From the NCBI GenBank assembly GCA_965659665.1, contig CBFHWU010000027.1, positions 1 to 64,000 of the forward strand: a stretch of 64,000 bases of DNA, read 5' to 3'. Under the pieces are notes generated by a model. That model made no database searches. It saw only the letters and a program-made list of their open reading frames with translations, and had not been told where the DNA came from. Position numbers and translations under genes: made by a program. Shown piece after piece: positions 19,458-29,700 of this stretch (position 1 is its first letter; every line of letters starts with the position of its first letter). The stretch comes from CBFHWU01 sp965659665. GTDB taxonomy: Bacteria > Bacteroidota > Bacteroidia > Flavobacteriales > Flavobacteriaceae.

Positions 19458-20282
19458 TTAGACTAATGCTAGACGTTTAAAACCTGTGACGGTTAGTTCA
19501 GCATTTACTGACTTTACATAACTTGCAACACTTTGTTTACTGTCTTTGATATAATCTTGATTGATTAAAGTGTTGTCTTTAAAAAAACGCTTAATTTTTC
19601 CTTTAGCAATATTATCAAGCATTGCTTCAGGTTTCCCTTGTTGGCGAAGTTGATCTTTAGCTATTTCAATTTCTTTTGCTATCGTAGATGGATCAACACC
19701 GTCTTCGTTTAGAGCAATAGGATTCATGGCTGCAGCCTGCATTGCGACATTTTTGGCAACCTCGTGACTTCCTTCCACTTTAGCCGACAGGCTGCTAAGT
19801 GTTGCAATTTTATTTCCAGCATGAATATAAGACCCGACAAAAACACCTTCTAGGCGTTCAAAGCCCCCAATTTCGATTTTTTCTCCAATAACCCCTGTTT
19901 GTTCGGTAAGTTTATCCGAAACAGTCATCCCCTGATAATCCGCAGCTAAGAAGGACGCTAAATTTTCATGTTCTAGTGCGATATCTGCTAATGTATTGGC
20001 TAAGCTAAGATAGCTATCGTTTTTAGCAACAAAATCAGTTTCACAGTTTACGGAAACCACAACCCCTACAGTTGAATTTTCATTAACTCGAGCAATTACA
20101 GCACCCTCAGAGGAGTCACGATCCGCACGATTGGCGGCAACTTTTTGACCTTTTTTTCGTAGAATTTCAATTGCAGCATCAAAATTGCCTTCAGCTTCTA
20201 CAAGCGCTTTTTTACAGTCCATCATACCTGCTCCAGTTGTTTTTCGGAGCTTATTTACATCGGCAGCACTAATTTTCGACAT
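19458..20282 (-). CDS. tsf: elongation factor Ts
   Basis: EF-Ts recycles EF-Tu by GDP release. The 274-residue protein begins MSKISAADVNKLRKTTGAGM and continues MDCKKALVEAEGNFDAAIEI, the UBA-like N-terminal domain. The EF-Tu-contacting CETDFVAKND sits near residue 80. Its length fits the Bacteroidetes form. It follows rpsB by 38 bp on the same strand, the usual rpsB-tsf pair. Confidence 0.97.
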   Translation of the reverse strand: MSKISAADVNKLRKTTGAGMMDCKKALVEAEGNFDAAIEILRKKGQKVAANRADRDSSEGAVIARVNENSTVGVVVSVNCETDFVAKNDSYLSLANTLADIALEHENLASFLAADYQGMTVSDKLTEQTGVIGEKIEIGGFERLEGVFVGSYIHAGNKIATLSSLSAKVEGSHEVAKNVAMQAAAMNPIALNEDGVDPSTIAKEIEIAKDQLRQQGKPEAMLDNIAKGKIKRFFKDNTLINQDYIKDSKQSVASYVKSVNAELTVTGFKRLALV

Positions 20283-20320
20283 TGTATATGTATTTTGTGT
20301 TATTTTATTTTTCTAGTTTT

Positions 20321-21172
20321 TTAAGATACTTCCTTTTCTCCGTCTGTTATTTCAGATTCAATCGCTTCAGTTATAGGTTCAGCTACGTCAACTGCAGTTT
20401 TTTCGGGAGTTATATTTTGTTTTTGAACATCTTCAGCAACTATTTCACCCTCAGATGTGGCTGCATCCACTTGGGTTTTTTCTTTATGGCGTTCCTTAAG
20501 GCCATCAGCAATAGATTGGGTTACTAAAGTCATGATTTTTTCGATTGATTTTGATGCGTCATCATTGGCTGGGATTACAAAATCGACTTCTCTAGGGTCA
20601 GCATTGGTATCAACCATAGCAAAAATTGGAATGTTCAATTTTTGTGCTTCACGAACAGCTATGTGTTCACGTCGTATATCAACAACGAAAAGCGCACCAG
20701 GCAAACGAGTCATATCTGAAATGGAGCCTAAGTTTTTTTCAAGCTTAGCTCTCAAACGATTAACTTGTAATTTTTCTTTTTTTGAGAGTGTTTCAAAAGT
20801 TCCATCCTTTTTCATTCGATCAATGGAAGTCATTTTTTTAACTGCTTTACGAATGGTGACAAAATTGGTAAGCATACCACCAGGCCAGCGCTCGGTAATG
20901 TAAGGCATGTTAATTCCAGAAACTTTTTCTGAAACAATATCTTTAGCTTGCTTTTTTGTTGCTACAAATAAAATTTTTCGACCTGATGAAGCCACTTTTT
21001 GAAGTGCTTTTTGAGCTTCTTCAATTTTGGCTACAGATTTATAAAGATTGATGATGTGGATTCCATTTCGCTCCATATAAATGTAGGGCGACATATTAGG
21101 ATTCCATTTTCGTGTGAGGTGACCGAAATGAACACCTGCGTCAAGTAATTCTTTTACTTCAATTTTAGACAT
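20321..21172 (-). CDS. rpsB: 30S ribosomal protein S2
   Basis: S2 is a small-subunit protein at the head-body junction. The 283-residue sequence has the diagnostic LLDAGVHFGHLTRKWNPNM at the start, ERWPGGMLTNFVTIRKA, and GALFVVDIRREHIAVREAQK, and IPANDDASKSIE in the body. The acidic tail from about residue 225 (DAATSEGEIVAEDVQ onward) is a lineage-typical extension. A gap of 137 bp separates it from rpsI upstream, so it may have its own leader or promoter, but I see no clean TAnnTTTG element there. Confidence 0.97.
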   Translation of the reverse strand: MSKIEVKELLDAGVHFGHLTRKWNPNMSPYIYMERNGIHIINLYKSVAKIEEAQKALQKVASSGRKILFVATKKQAKDIVSEKVSGINMPYITERWPGGMLTNFVTIRKAVKKMTSIDRMKKDGTFETLSKKEKLQVNRLRAKLEKNLGSISDMTRLPGALFVVDIRREHIAVREAQKLNIPIFAMVDTNADPREVDFVIPANDDASKSIEKIMTLVTQSIADGLKERHKEKTQVDAATSEGEIVAEDVQKQNITPEKTAVDVAEPITEAIESEITDGEKEVS

Positions 21173-21309
21173 TGTTGTTTTAGTTTACGTTCCATGATTA
21201 GCAATAAATGAGTGGCGTTGTACGGCCTCACATATTTAGATGCTAAACTAATGGCAACAAATTAGACAATAAATTATGAACTTGTGATTTCTTAAAAGAG
21301 AACAAAATG

Positions 21310-21696
21310 TTAACGTTTTGAGAATTGGAACTTTTTTCGGGCTTTCTTTTGTCCGAATTTTTTACGTTCAACCATTCTTGGGTCACGTGTTAACAAACCT
21401 TCTGGTTTTAAAACAGTGCGATATTCTTCATCAATTTCACATAATGCTCTTGAAATGGCCAATCGGACAGCATCAGCTTGTCCATTTGGACCTCCTCCAA
21501 CAACGGAGACGTTAAGGTTATATTTTCCTGTATTTTCTGTAAGTTCAAAAGGTTGATTGATTTTGTACTGTAGTGTTGGAGGGGCAAAATATTCAGCCAT
21601 TGGCTTTTTATTTATTACCATTTCGCCAGTTCCTTCTGAGAGAAACACTCGTGCTATTGCAGTTTTCCTACGACCAATTTTGTGAATGACTTCCAT
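21310..21696 (-). CDS. rpsI: 30S ribosomal protein S9
   Basis: S9 contacts the P-site tRNA with its basic tail. The 128-residue sequence shows IGRRKTAIARVFL near the start, VVGGGPNGQADAVRLAISRA in the middle and the C-terminal KARKKFQFSKR. The length is normal. It starts 1 bp after the rplM stop codon, the universal rplM-rpsI operon. Confidence 0.97.
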   Translation of the reverse strand: MEVIHKIGRRKTAIARVFLSEGTGEMVINKKPMAEYFAPPTLQYKINQPFELTENTGKYNLNVSVVGGGPNGQADAVRLAISRALCEIDEEYRTVLKPEGLLTRDPRMVERKKFGQKKARKKFQFSKR

Positions 21697-21697
21697 G

Positions 21698-22153
21698 TTA
21701 TTTTAAATCATTAATATTAATTGTTACGGGCTGTTGACCAGCATGTGGGTGTTCAGCACCACTAAAAACGTATAGATTTCGAAAAAGTTCGGCCCCTAAT
21801 TTATTTTTGGGTAACATCCCTTTTACTGATTTTTCGATCAAACGATCAGGATTTTTATTAAAAAGTTCAGTTGCAGATAATGAACGTTGTCCTCCAGGAT
21901 AACCAGTGTAACGAATATATTCTTTTGATTCCCACTTGTTGCCTGAAAGCTTTATCTTTTCAGCGTTTATGACAATTACATTGTCTCCACAATCTACATG
22001 AGGGGTGAAATTTGGTTTGTTTTTACCTCTTAAAATTTTGGCAACTTTTGATGAAAATCGACCTAAAATTTGATTTTCAGCATCTACTACCACCCATTGC
22101 TTATCAACGGTTTCTTTGTTAGCAGAAATAGTTTTGTATGTTAATGAATCCAC
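21698..22153 (-). CDS. rplM: 50S ribosomal protein L13 (GTG start)
   Basis: L13 is an early-assembling large-subunit protein. An ATG at 22210 would give 170 residues with an extension unlike the family. I prefer the GTG at 22153, which gives VDSLTYKTISANKETV at the N-terminus and 151 residues, the usual Bacteroidetes length. The promoter at 22208-22238 would start transcription at about 22200, downstream of the ATG, which rules that start out. Conserved segments include LGRFSSKVAKILRGK, TPHVDCGDNVIVINAEK, YTGYPGGQRS and GMLPKNKLG. Confidence 0.93.
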   Translation of the reverse strand: MDSLTYKTISANKETVDKQWVVVDAENQILGRFSSKVAKILRGKNKPNFTPHVDCGDNVIVINAEKIKLSGNKWESKEYIRYTGYPGGQRSLSATELFNKNPDRLIEKSVKGMLPKNKLGAELFRNLYVFSGAEHPHAGQQPVTININDLK

Positions 22154-22207
22154 AGGAATCGTTTTAATTTTATTTTTTTTGCTTTTACACCATCCAGAAA
22201 TGGGCTG

Positions 22208-22238
22208 CAAATGTACAATTAATCCCTAATAATGCAAA
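22208..22238 (-). promoter_or_regulatory. rplM-rpsI promoter (TTTG-19 bp-TACATTTG)
   Basis: On the minus strand a TTTG -33 box (complement of 22235-22238) is followed after exactly 19 bp by TACATTTG (complement of 22208-22215). This is a complete match to the Bacteroidetes housekeeping promoter. It implies an RNA start near 22200 and a leader of roughly 45-50 nt before the GTG start of rplM. It is the best promoter match in the window. Confidence 0.8.
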
Positions 22239-22310
22239 CCCAAGAATCCAAAAAATTATAAAGATGAGCTACTTTTTTCTTTTCAAGAATCTAAAGAAAT
22301 TATATTGAAA

Positions 22311-25100
22311 CTAGTGTGCCTCCAGCCAATTTTGACCAATTCCTATTTCTACCTCAAGAGGAACATCTAGGCTGTAGACATTTTCCATACATGTTTTTAC
22401 AAGTTCTTTTAAAGAATCCAACTCCGATTTTTTTACGTCAAAAACTAATTCATCGTGAACTTGGAGCAGCATTTGGGATTCATAAGCTTCTTTTTTCATT
22501 TCTTTTTGAATTTGAATCATAGCCATTTTGATGATATCTGCTGCACTTCCTTGAATGGGCGCATTGACAGCATTGCGTTCGGCAGCTCCACGAACAATAG
22601 CATTTTGAGAATTGATATCTTTTAAATACCGTTTTCTTTTTAGGATGGTTTCTACATATCCATTTTCACGTGCAAAATGTATTTGATCGGACATATAACT
22701 CTTTAGTTTGGGATAAGTCTGGAAATATGTGTCAATAAGTTCTTTAGATTGGCTTCTCGTTAGGCTGGTTTGATTACTAAGACCAAAGGCAGAAACTCCG
22801 TAAATAATTCCAAAGTTTACAGTTTTAGCATTGCTGCGTTGTTCTCTGTTCACTTCAGATAATGGAACCTTAAAAACTTTAGCTGCTGTCGAAGTGTGAA
22901 TATCTTCTTTGTCAATAAAAGCTTGTTGCATATCGGTGTCTCCACTCAGCGAGGCAATAATGCGAAGCTCGATTTGAGAATAATCAGCAGCCATCAATAC
23001 ATGATTTTCGTCCTTGGAAATAAAAGCTTTCCGTACTTCCTGACCTCTTTGCGTACGGATAGGAATATTCTGAAGATTGGGATGGTTGCTACTTAATCTT
23101 CCAGTGGCTGCTACAGCTTGGTTGTAAATCGTGTGTACTCTTTGTGTACGAATATTCACTTCTTCAGGTAGGGCTTTAACATAAGTGTTGTTTAGCTTTT
23201 GGATAGATCTCCACATTAAAATATCTGCCACTATAGGGTGATCTTTAGCTAAATAAGACAATACATCTTCAGCGGTAGAATATTGACCTGTTTTAGTTTT
23301 TTTAGGTTTTTCAACAAGTTTAAGTTTTTCAAATAATATGGGGCCTAATTGTTTTGGGGAGGCCAAATTAAATTCTTCACCAGCTTGCTCATAAATCACT
23401 TTTTCGAGTTTTTTTGCTTCTTTTTCGAGTTTTTTTGCCATTTCATTTAAATACGGAACATCGATATTTATCCCCGCTAATTCCATATCAGACAACACCT
23501 TTACAAGCGGAAGCTCGGTTTGATCAAATAGATTGGTCAGATTATTTTTTTCGAGTTCCTTTTCAAAAAAAGATTTGAGTTGCCAAGTGATATCAGCATC
23601 TTCGGCAGCATATTCTGTTTGTTGATCTAGTGGAATATCTCGCATAGATCTTTGATTTTTACCTTTTTTTCCAATTAATTCTGTAATGGGTTGAGGTTGA
23701 TAGCCCAAATAAGTTTCAGCTAAGACATCCATATTGTGACGCATGTCGGGATTAATTAGATAATGCGCAATCATGGTATCAAAAAGTTTTCCTTTTACTG
23801 CTACATTGTGTTGTGCCAAAACTTTGATGTCAAATTTTAGGTTTTGCCCTACTTTTTCAATAAAATCTGCTTCAAAAAAAGGACGATAGTAGTCGATAAC
23901 GTTCGTATCTCCATCTGAAATTGGAACGTAGTATCCCGTATGAGCTTGCCAACTAAAGGAGATTCCTACCAATTGAGCTGTAAGCGGATCTAGGCCAGTG
24001 GTTTCAGTGTCAAAACACACACTTTTTTGTTTCATCAATGACGATAACAATAAGGAGTGTGCATCCTTTGAATTAACTGTTTGGTAGAGATGTGGTGTAG
24101 TATTGAGGTTAGTATAGGAACTTGTATTCTGGGCGGTACCTGAACCAGGAAGATTAAATAGATCAAACTGATTCCCTTTAACTTGAGGTTTAATTATTGC
24201 TTCAGGATTTGATTCAACATCAAAAATTCGAACAATACTTTCGCTTAAACGACGAAATTCTAGCTCATGAAAGATTTCTTGAACAGCTTGCATATCGGGC
24301 TTGTTTAAGACATATTTATCAGCATTAAATTCTACGGGAACGTCCAATAAAATTTTGGCTAATTCTTTTGATAATAGACCTAACTCTTTATTGGCTTCAA
24401 TCTTTTCTTTTATTTTTCCTTTTAACTCATGCGAATTATTTAACAAAACCTCCATACTTCCATATTGGGCGAGAAATTTTTTTGCGGTTTTTTCCCCAAC
24501 TCCTGGAAGTCCCGGAATATTATCAACCGAATCTCCCATCATCCCCAAAAAGTCGATAACTTGTTCGGGTCGTTCAACTTCAAATTTTGCTTGAACCTCT
24601 GGAATTCCCCAAATTTCGATACCGTTGCCCATACGAGCAGGACGATACATAAAAATATTTTCAGACACTAATTGTGCAAAATCCTTATCAGGAGTAACCA
24701 TAAAAATCTTGAATTTTTCCTTTTCAGCTTGTTTGGCTAAGGTTCCAATAATATCGTCAGCTTCATATCCTTCTAACTCAACGATAGGAATATGCATCGC
24801 ATTTAGTAATTTTTGAATGTAAGGAACAGCAATTTTTATGGCTTCTGGAGTTTCGGAACGATTGGCTTTGTATTCACTAAACATTGCAGTACGAACAGCA
24901 GACCCCCCTTTATCAAAAGCGACAGCCAAATGATCGGGGCGTTCTCGTTTGATAACATCCAATAGAGAGTTAGTAAATCCCATAATAGCACTGGTATCTA
25001 CTCCTTTAGAATTGATTCTTGGATTTTTGATAAAGGCATAATAACCTCGAAAAATAAGGGCATAAGCATCGAGTAGGAAAAGTCTTTTTTGATTGGTCAT
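22311..25100 (-). CDS. polA: DNA polymerase I
   Basis: PolA removes RNA primers and fills gaps. All three domains are present in 929 residues. The 5'-3' exonuclease begins with LFLLDAYALIFRGYYAF and has GLPGVGEKTAKKFL. The 3'-5' proofreading exonuclease has CFDTETTGLDPL with its acidic residues retained. The polymerase domain has MAADYSQIELRIIAS, RSNAKTVNFGIIYG and LQVHDELVFDV. Length and catalytic residues look intact. It is divergent from the metallophosphoesterase gene, with its promoter at 25117-25124. Confidence 0.97.
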   Translation of the reverse strand: MTNQKRLFLLDAYALIFRGYYAFIKNPRINSKGVDTSAIMGFTNSLLDVIKRERPDHLAVAFDKGGSAVRTAMFSEYKANRSETPEAIKIAVPYIQKLLNAMHIPIVELEGYEADDIIGTLAKQAEKEKFKIFMVTPDKDFAQLVSENIFMYRPARMGNGIEIWGIPEVQAKFEVERPEQVIDFLGMMGDSVDNIPGLPGVGEKTAKKFLAQYGSMEVLLNNSHELKGKIKEKIEANKELGLLSKELAKILLDVPVEFNADKYVLNKPDMQAVQEIFHELEFRRLSESIVRIFDVESNPEAIIKPQVKGNQFDLFNLPGSGTAQNTSSYTNLNTTPHLYQTVNSKDAHSLLLSSLMKQKSVCFDTETTGLDPLTAQLVGISFSWQAHTGYYVPISDGDTNVIDYYRPFFEADFIEKVGQNLKFDIKVLAQHNVAVKGKLFDTMIAHYLINPDMRHNMDVLAETYLGYQPQPITELIGKKGKNQRSMRDIPLDQQTEYAAEDADITWQLKSFFEKELEKNNLTNLFDQTELPLVKVLSDMELAGINIDVPYLNEMAKKLEKEAKKLEKVIYEQAGEEFNLASPKQLGPILFEKLKLVEKPKKTKTGQYSTAEDVLSYLAKDHPIVADILMWRSIQKLNNTYVKALPEEVNIRTQRVHTIYNQAVAATGRLSSNHPNLQNIPIRTQRGQEVRKAFISKDENHVLMAADYSQIELRIIASLSGDTDMQQAFIDKEDIHTSTAAKVFKVPLSEVNREQRSNAKTVNFGIIYGVSAFGLSNQTSLTRSQSKELIDTYFQTYPKLKSYMSDQIHFARENGYVETILKRKRYLKDINSQNAIVRGAAERNAVNAPIQGSAADIIKMAMIQIQKEMKKEAYESQMLLQVHDELVFDVKKSELDSLKELVKTCMENVYSLDVPLEVEIGIGQNWLEAH

Positions 25101-25116
25101 GATAATTAATCTTACC

Positions 25117-25124
25117 CAAAAATA
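25117..25124 (-). promoter_or_regulatory. candidate -7 element for polA
   Basis: The minus strand reads TATTTTTG, 16 bp upstream of the polA ATG at 25100. No TTTG is seen at the usual -33 distance. Confidence 0.5.
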
Positions 25125-25147
25125 TAAAACTAAAACGTAGAAGCTGG

Positions 25148-25174
25148 TATTTTTGTTATATAACGTTATTTTTG
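25148..25174 (+). promoter_or_regulatory. two candidate -7 elements before the metallophosphoesterase gene
   Basis: TATTTTTG occurs at 25148-25155 and again at 25167-25174. The first leaves 23 bp before the ATG at 25179 and would give a short leader. The second ends only 4 bp before the ATG, so a transcript from it would begin at or inside the start codon. Neither has a clear TTTG -33 partner. Confidence 0.45.
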
Positions 25175-25178
25175 GGGC

Positions 25179-26393
25179 ATGAGTCGAATGTTAATTTTTA
25201 TTCTTTTTTCATTATTTCTAGCGTGGTATGCTTTTCAGGCTATACGCACACTTTATAATTCAAGACTGATTTTTGTGGTATATTGGATTTTGACTTTAGT
25301 CGTCTTAATTAATCTTGCCGCACAGTTTCAGAATCCAAATTCCTTTCAAAATGATATTAGACGTTCCTATGCTATAGGTTTTTATATTGTTTTAGTTTCA
25401 ACTCAAGCCGTGCTTATTAGTGTATTATTGATGGAGGATATTGGACGATTTTTTAGAGCTATAGTGGTGTGGCTTTCCCCATCGAAAGCTCCTATTTGGG
25501 AAGGGCGGAGGGCTTTTGTAAGTACTCTAGCTGTGGCTTTGGCTGCGGTACCATTTTCGGCACTTTTATTTGGAATGGTTAAAGGGAAATATAATTATAA
25601 GGTATTGAAATACCAGCTGGAATTTGATCGATTGCCCGATGCTTTTGAGGGTTATCGCGTGGTTCACATTTCTGATATGCACGCTGGAAGTTTTGACAAT
25701 GAGGCAAAAGTTCAATACGGAATTGATTTGATCAACGAGCAAAATGCCGATGTAGTATTATTTACAGGGGATTTGGTTAATAATCGTGCTTCAGAATTAG
25801 AACGATGGAAACATATTTTTAAAGGAATACGAGCGAATGAAGGGGTGTTTTCTGTCCTTGGAAATCACGATTATGGAGATTATGTTTCGTGGTCTACAAA
25901 AGAAGAAAAAGATCGAAATTTTAATCTCCTGTTGGAGTATCAATCAGAAATGGGTTTTCATTTGTTACGAAATGAACATTTTTATTTAAGAAAAAATAAT
26001 CAAAAAATTGCGCTTGTTGGGGTTGAAAATTGGGGGACTGGAGGATTTGTTAAAAAAGGGGATTTAAATAAAGCCCTTGAAGGAACTCAACCCGACGATT
26101 TTACAATTTTATTGAGTCATGACCCTACTCACTGGGAAATGAAGGTAAAGGATTACCCATTTCCTGTTCCCTTAACATTAAGTGGTCATACGCATGGAAT
26201 GCAATTTGGGATTGAAATCCCAGGGTGGATCAAGTGGAGTCCCGTAAAGTGGCGTTATAAGTATTGGGCAGGAGTGTACAATGAAAATCAACGATATCTC
26301 AATGTTAATCGTGGATTTGGTTATTTGGCTTATCCCGGGCGTGTTGGAATTTGGCCTGAAATAAGCGTAATTACCCTTCGCCAAAAGGGTTAA
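25179..26393 (+). CDS. membrane-anchored metallophosphoesterase
   Basis: This 404-residue protein has about four N-terminal membrane helices (to about residue 135) followed by a calcineurin-like phosphoesterase domain. All metal-binding blocks are visible: VVHISDMHAGSFDN (about 162-175), LFTGDLVNNRA, SVLGNHDYGDY, ILLSHDPTHW and LSGHTHGMQFG. It resembles the YaeI/YkuE-like group, which includes UDP-diacylglucosamine and lipid phosphoesterases. The substrate is not determinable here. It is divergent from polA. Confidence 0.88.
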   Translation: MSRMLIFILFSLFLAWYAFQAIRTLYNSRLIFVVYWILTLVVLINLAAQFQNPNSFQNDIRRSYAIGFYIVLVSTQAVLISVLLMEDIGRFFRAIVVWLSPSKAPIWEGRRAFVSTLAVALAAVPFSALLFGMVKGKYNYKVLKYQLEFDRLPDAFEGYRVVHISDMHAGSFDNEAKVQYGIDLINEQNADVVLFTGDLVNNRASELERWKHIFKGIRANEGVFSVLGNHDYGDYVSWSTKEEKDRNFNLLLEYQSEMGFHLLRNEHFYLRKNNQKIALVGVENWGTGGFVKKGDLNKALEGTQPDDFTILLSHDPTHWEMKVKDYPFPVPLTLSGHTHGMQFGIEIPGWIKWSPVKWRYKYWAGVYNENQRYLNVNRGFGYLAYPGRVGIWPEISVITLRQKG

Positions 26394-26455
26394 TTTTAGA
26401 TTCACTAAAAAAATGTATTTTTACTTCATATTAATGCTCTAAAAATGAAATGGTC

Positions 26456-26752
26456 ATGTCAAAATTTGGCGATTTAATAGACTCTAATATTCCTGTTCTT
26501 TTAAGTTTTTTTACAGAATGGAATGAATCCTCGAAGGGAATGCATCCTGTTTTACGTGATGTTGCGGCAGCTATAGGCGATCGAGGTAAAGTTGTCAAGA
26601 TAGATGTTGATAAAAACACTGAACTTTCGGAAGCATTGCGGATTAAAGGTCTTCCGACCCTTATGATCTACAAAGGGGGTGAAATGGTATGGCGTCAAAG
26701 CGGCGAACAAGATGCCAATACTCTTATCGCTTTATTGAGCGATTTCATCTAA
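26456..26752 (+). CDS. thioredoxin-fold protein lacking the CxxC active site
   Basis: This small protein of 98 residues from ATG 26456 (or 100 from ATG 26450) has the thioredoxin fold pattern: an N-terminal strand (VLLSFFTEW), a helix, VVKIDVDKN, the cis-proline segment KGLPTLMIYKGG and a C-terminal helix. Where thioredoxins have WCxxC, this one reads EWNESSKGMHP, with no cysteine anywhere in the protein. Disulfide redox chemistry is therefore impossible, and a binding or chaperone-like role is inferred. A cysteine-less version with the same HPVLRDVAAA segment is, to my knowledge, found in other flavobacteria. It overlaps the convergent GT117 gene by 21 bp. Confidence 0.8.
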   Translation: MSKFGDLIDSNIPVLLSFFTEWNESSKGMHPVLRDVAAAIGDRGKVVKIDVDKNTELSEALRIKGLPTLMIYKGGEMVWRQSGEQDANTLIALLSDFI

Positions 26753-29700
26753 ATTCACATAGCGTTTGATCGAATTTTCGAATGCAGCTTCTGCCTCGAC
26801 TGTAAACGCTTCTTCTGGTGCATATCTTTTCAAAACTGCTAACTCAGCCCGATATCCCTCAATTTCGAGTTGTATTGATTCTGCATAATACGAAAGTTCG
26901 TCATTGGGAACTTCTTGAAACAATTCGATACGGTTTTGATAGGATTGAGCTATAGATAAATATAAATCCATGGCTTGAAGAGGTAAACCTTGCCGTAATA
27001 AGGTAGTCAAATACAAACTCATAGAGGTGTAATAATCATATTCGCCATAAAATTTTTTAAAAGCTTCTGAATAATATCGAAAATTTTCTATCATCTCTCC
27101 ACTATTTGGATCTTGAGCAATAGCAACTTCATCTACTACAGATCGAAAACGTTCGATATCTGTTAAAATTTCCTCCGTTATGGGTATTTGATCGCTTAGA
27201 GATAGTCCTGTATAATACTCTAATCGGTCGATGTATTTTATGGACAAATCAGAGGCTATTTTCCAGGCCTTTTCGGCTTCACCAGTATTGTAATAACTCT
27301 TTATAAAAGGAGTCACTAAACTGTAATAACCAAAATAGTCGATAGGCATTTTTTCGATTCCTAAATCCAATATTTCAGTTGCTTTTTCGATTTCACCAAT
27401 TTCGATCAGCGCATCGGCTAAACGTGACAGATTTCCACGAAATGATATACTATTTTTTCGAGTTTCAGGGTCGTGATAAATGAATGGACTTTCAGAGTTG
27501 CCCCAATCCCATTTCTTAACAATAGAATACATTTTTAGTGCATCAATACGCCCCATTTGATAAGGGTTTAGGGGGTTTGCAGGGGTCTTAATTGGAACTA
27601 ATTTATAGACTAATCCTTCCAATTGGAGGTATTCTTTCATCCAAAAATATTCTTCGTCGTCAAAACTTCCGCCTGTGAAATAAATAGGACGTTTCCAATC
27701 ATTATTTTTGAGGATGTCTAGCATCATCAAACGATTTTTGTACAAACCTGATGTAGGCAATTCAATATCAATATAATCCACGATAAGTTCAGCTTCATCA
27801 CTTTTTACAATTCCACTTTTCAGAACATTATCTTTATTTACAGGGACACGAATTTTATTAGTAGGGTAATAAACAAGATTTTGGGTGCTTTTTGGAATAG
27901 AATTTAGCTCGGCTCCGTATTGTTGTAACAAATGTTTGTATTTGGTTCTAGGGTTGTCGCTGCCCACCCAATTCATAAAATCTTCAATATCCCATCTTAT
28001 ACTGTCGATAATGGGTTCAAATTTAATGTAGTCTCTAACTCCGTAGGCATACTGATGGTGTTCGAGTTGGGAAGGAATAGGGGTACTTTCATATGTTTTA
28101 CGTTTCATTTGATCGATATACCAATCCGTGGCCAAAAGCTGGGTGTTAATACTTCTTACATCTGTTCGGTATTCCTCAATTTCTTGAGCATACCACAGGG
28201 CAAAGGTGTCATTATCACCGATGGTAAATATCATGGCATCTACCCCTTCTTCTACAGAGTCAAGATAAGCCTTGGCAGTGGATTGAGCGGTGTAGCGATC
28301 GGATCGATCGTGATCATCCCAATTTTCAGACGCCATCAACATAGGAACAGCGATCAAGCTTACCAATACAACAAGCGGGACAGCAATTTTTGAGGAGACA
28401 TATTTCTTTAATAATTCAATAAGTGCCAATACTCCAAAACCAATATAAATACTAAAGGCATAAAACGACCCTACCAAGGCATAGTCACGCTCACGAGGCT
28501 CAAAAACACGCTCATTCAAATATATTTTTAAAGCTAACCCTGTGAACAGGAACAACACAAGTGTAATCCAAAATCGTTTTTTGTCTTGGTGGTATAAAAA
28601 CAATAGACCTAAAATCCCAAAGAATAAAGGGAGCATATAATAGGTGTTTCTAGCTTTATTGTTGAGTTGTTCTTCAGGAAGATTTTTTTGTGACCCTAAT
28701 CGCCAATTATCAATAAAAGGAATTCCACTTATCCAATTTCCGTCAACTTTGGTATATTTTCCTTGGTTATCGTTTTGTCGTCCTGAAAAATTCCACATAA
28801 AATATCGCCAATACATATAGCCAATTTGGAATTCAAACAGGTACCTCAAGTTGGCAAGTAAAGAAGGTTTTTCAATGTCAAGGTAGCTGCCATATTTTTG
28901 TAAAAAACGATGATAATCTTGGGCATCTACCTCGCCATCGTTAATGCGAGCAATAAACTCATTTACCAACTGTATCAGACCTTGTTCAGAACTATATTCG
29001 GGCCTTATATCGAAATCTACTGCACCAAAATAACGCATATAATTTACAGCATTTCCACTACTCCACATGCGTGGGAGCAGTCCCTCATGTGCACTGTTAG
29101 AATTAATACGAGAATCTTTCCAATCATTAACGATAATGTATTTGTTTTTTTTATAATCCCTTTCATACTTGGGTTTATCGTCTTTATAGGGAGTGTGAGG
29201 GTCTTGCCCAGCATACATATCGCTAAACATGGGCCCGTAAAAAAGATACGTATCTGGATATTGTTCGAGGTTGTAATAGGCAAGAAGTGCTCGTGCATCT
29301 CCAGGAGCATTTTCATTGATGACGGTATTGGCATTTGATCGAATAGGAAGCATTACCCAAGAAGAAAATCCAATAAGAATAAACAAGACACACAAAAGTC
29401 CGGTATTGACATTGACCCACTGCTTTTGGTGTGTGTATCGTAATCCAAAAACAAAAAACAGTAGAATGGAAGCACCAGCAATGATTGTTCCAGAATTAAA
29501 AGGCATTCCTATTTCATTGACAAAAAACACTTCGGCATTGCCAAAGTAGGCAAGTGTTGAGGGTAATAATAGCTTGAATATAAATAATAATATAGCTACT
29601 GAAACGGCATTAGCAATAAGAAAATTTTTGATTGTAACATTGGGATAATTTTTAAAGAAATACATCATTCCAATAGCAGGAATAGTGAGTAATCCCATAA

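Noticed and set aside
21173..21309. Possible structured RNA leader before rpsB
   Set aside because: The 137-bp gap has only a weak imperfect stem (GGC with GCC) and no clear promoter box or terminator, so I cannot support a regulatory RNA.
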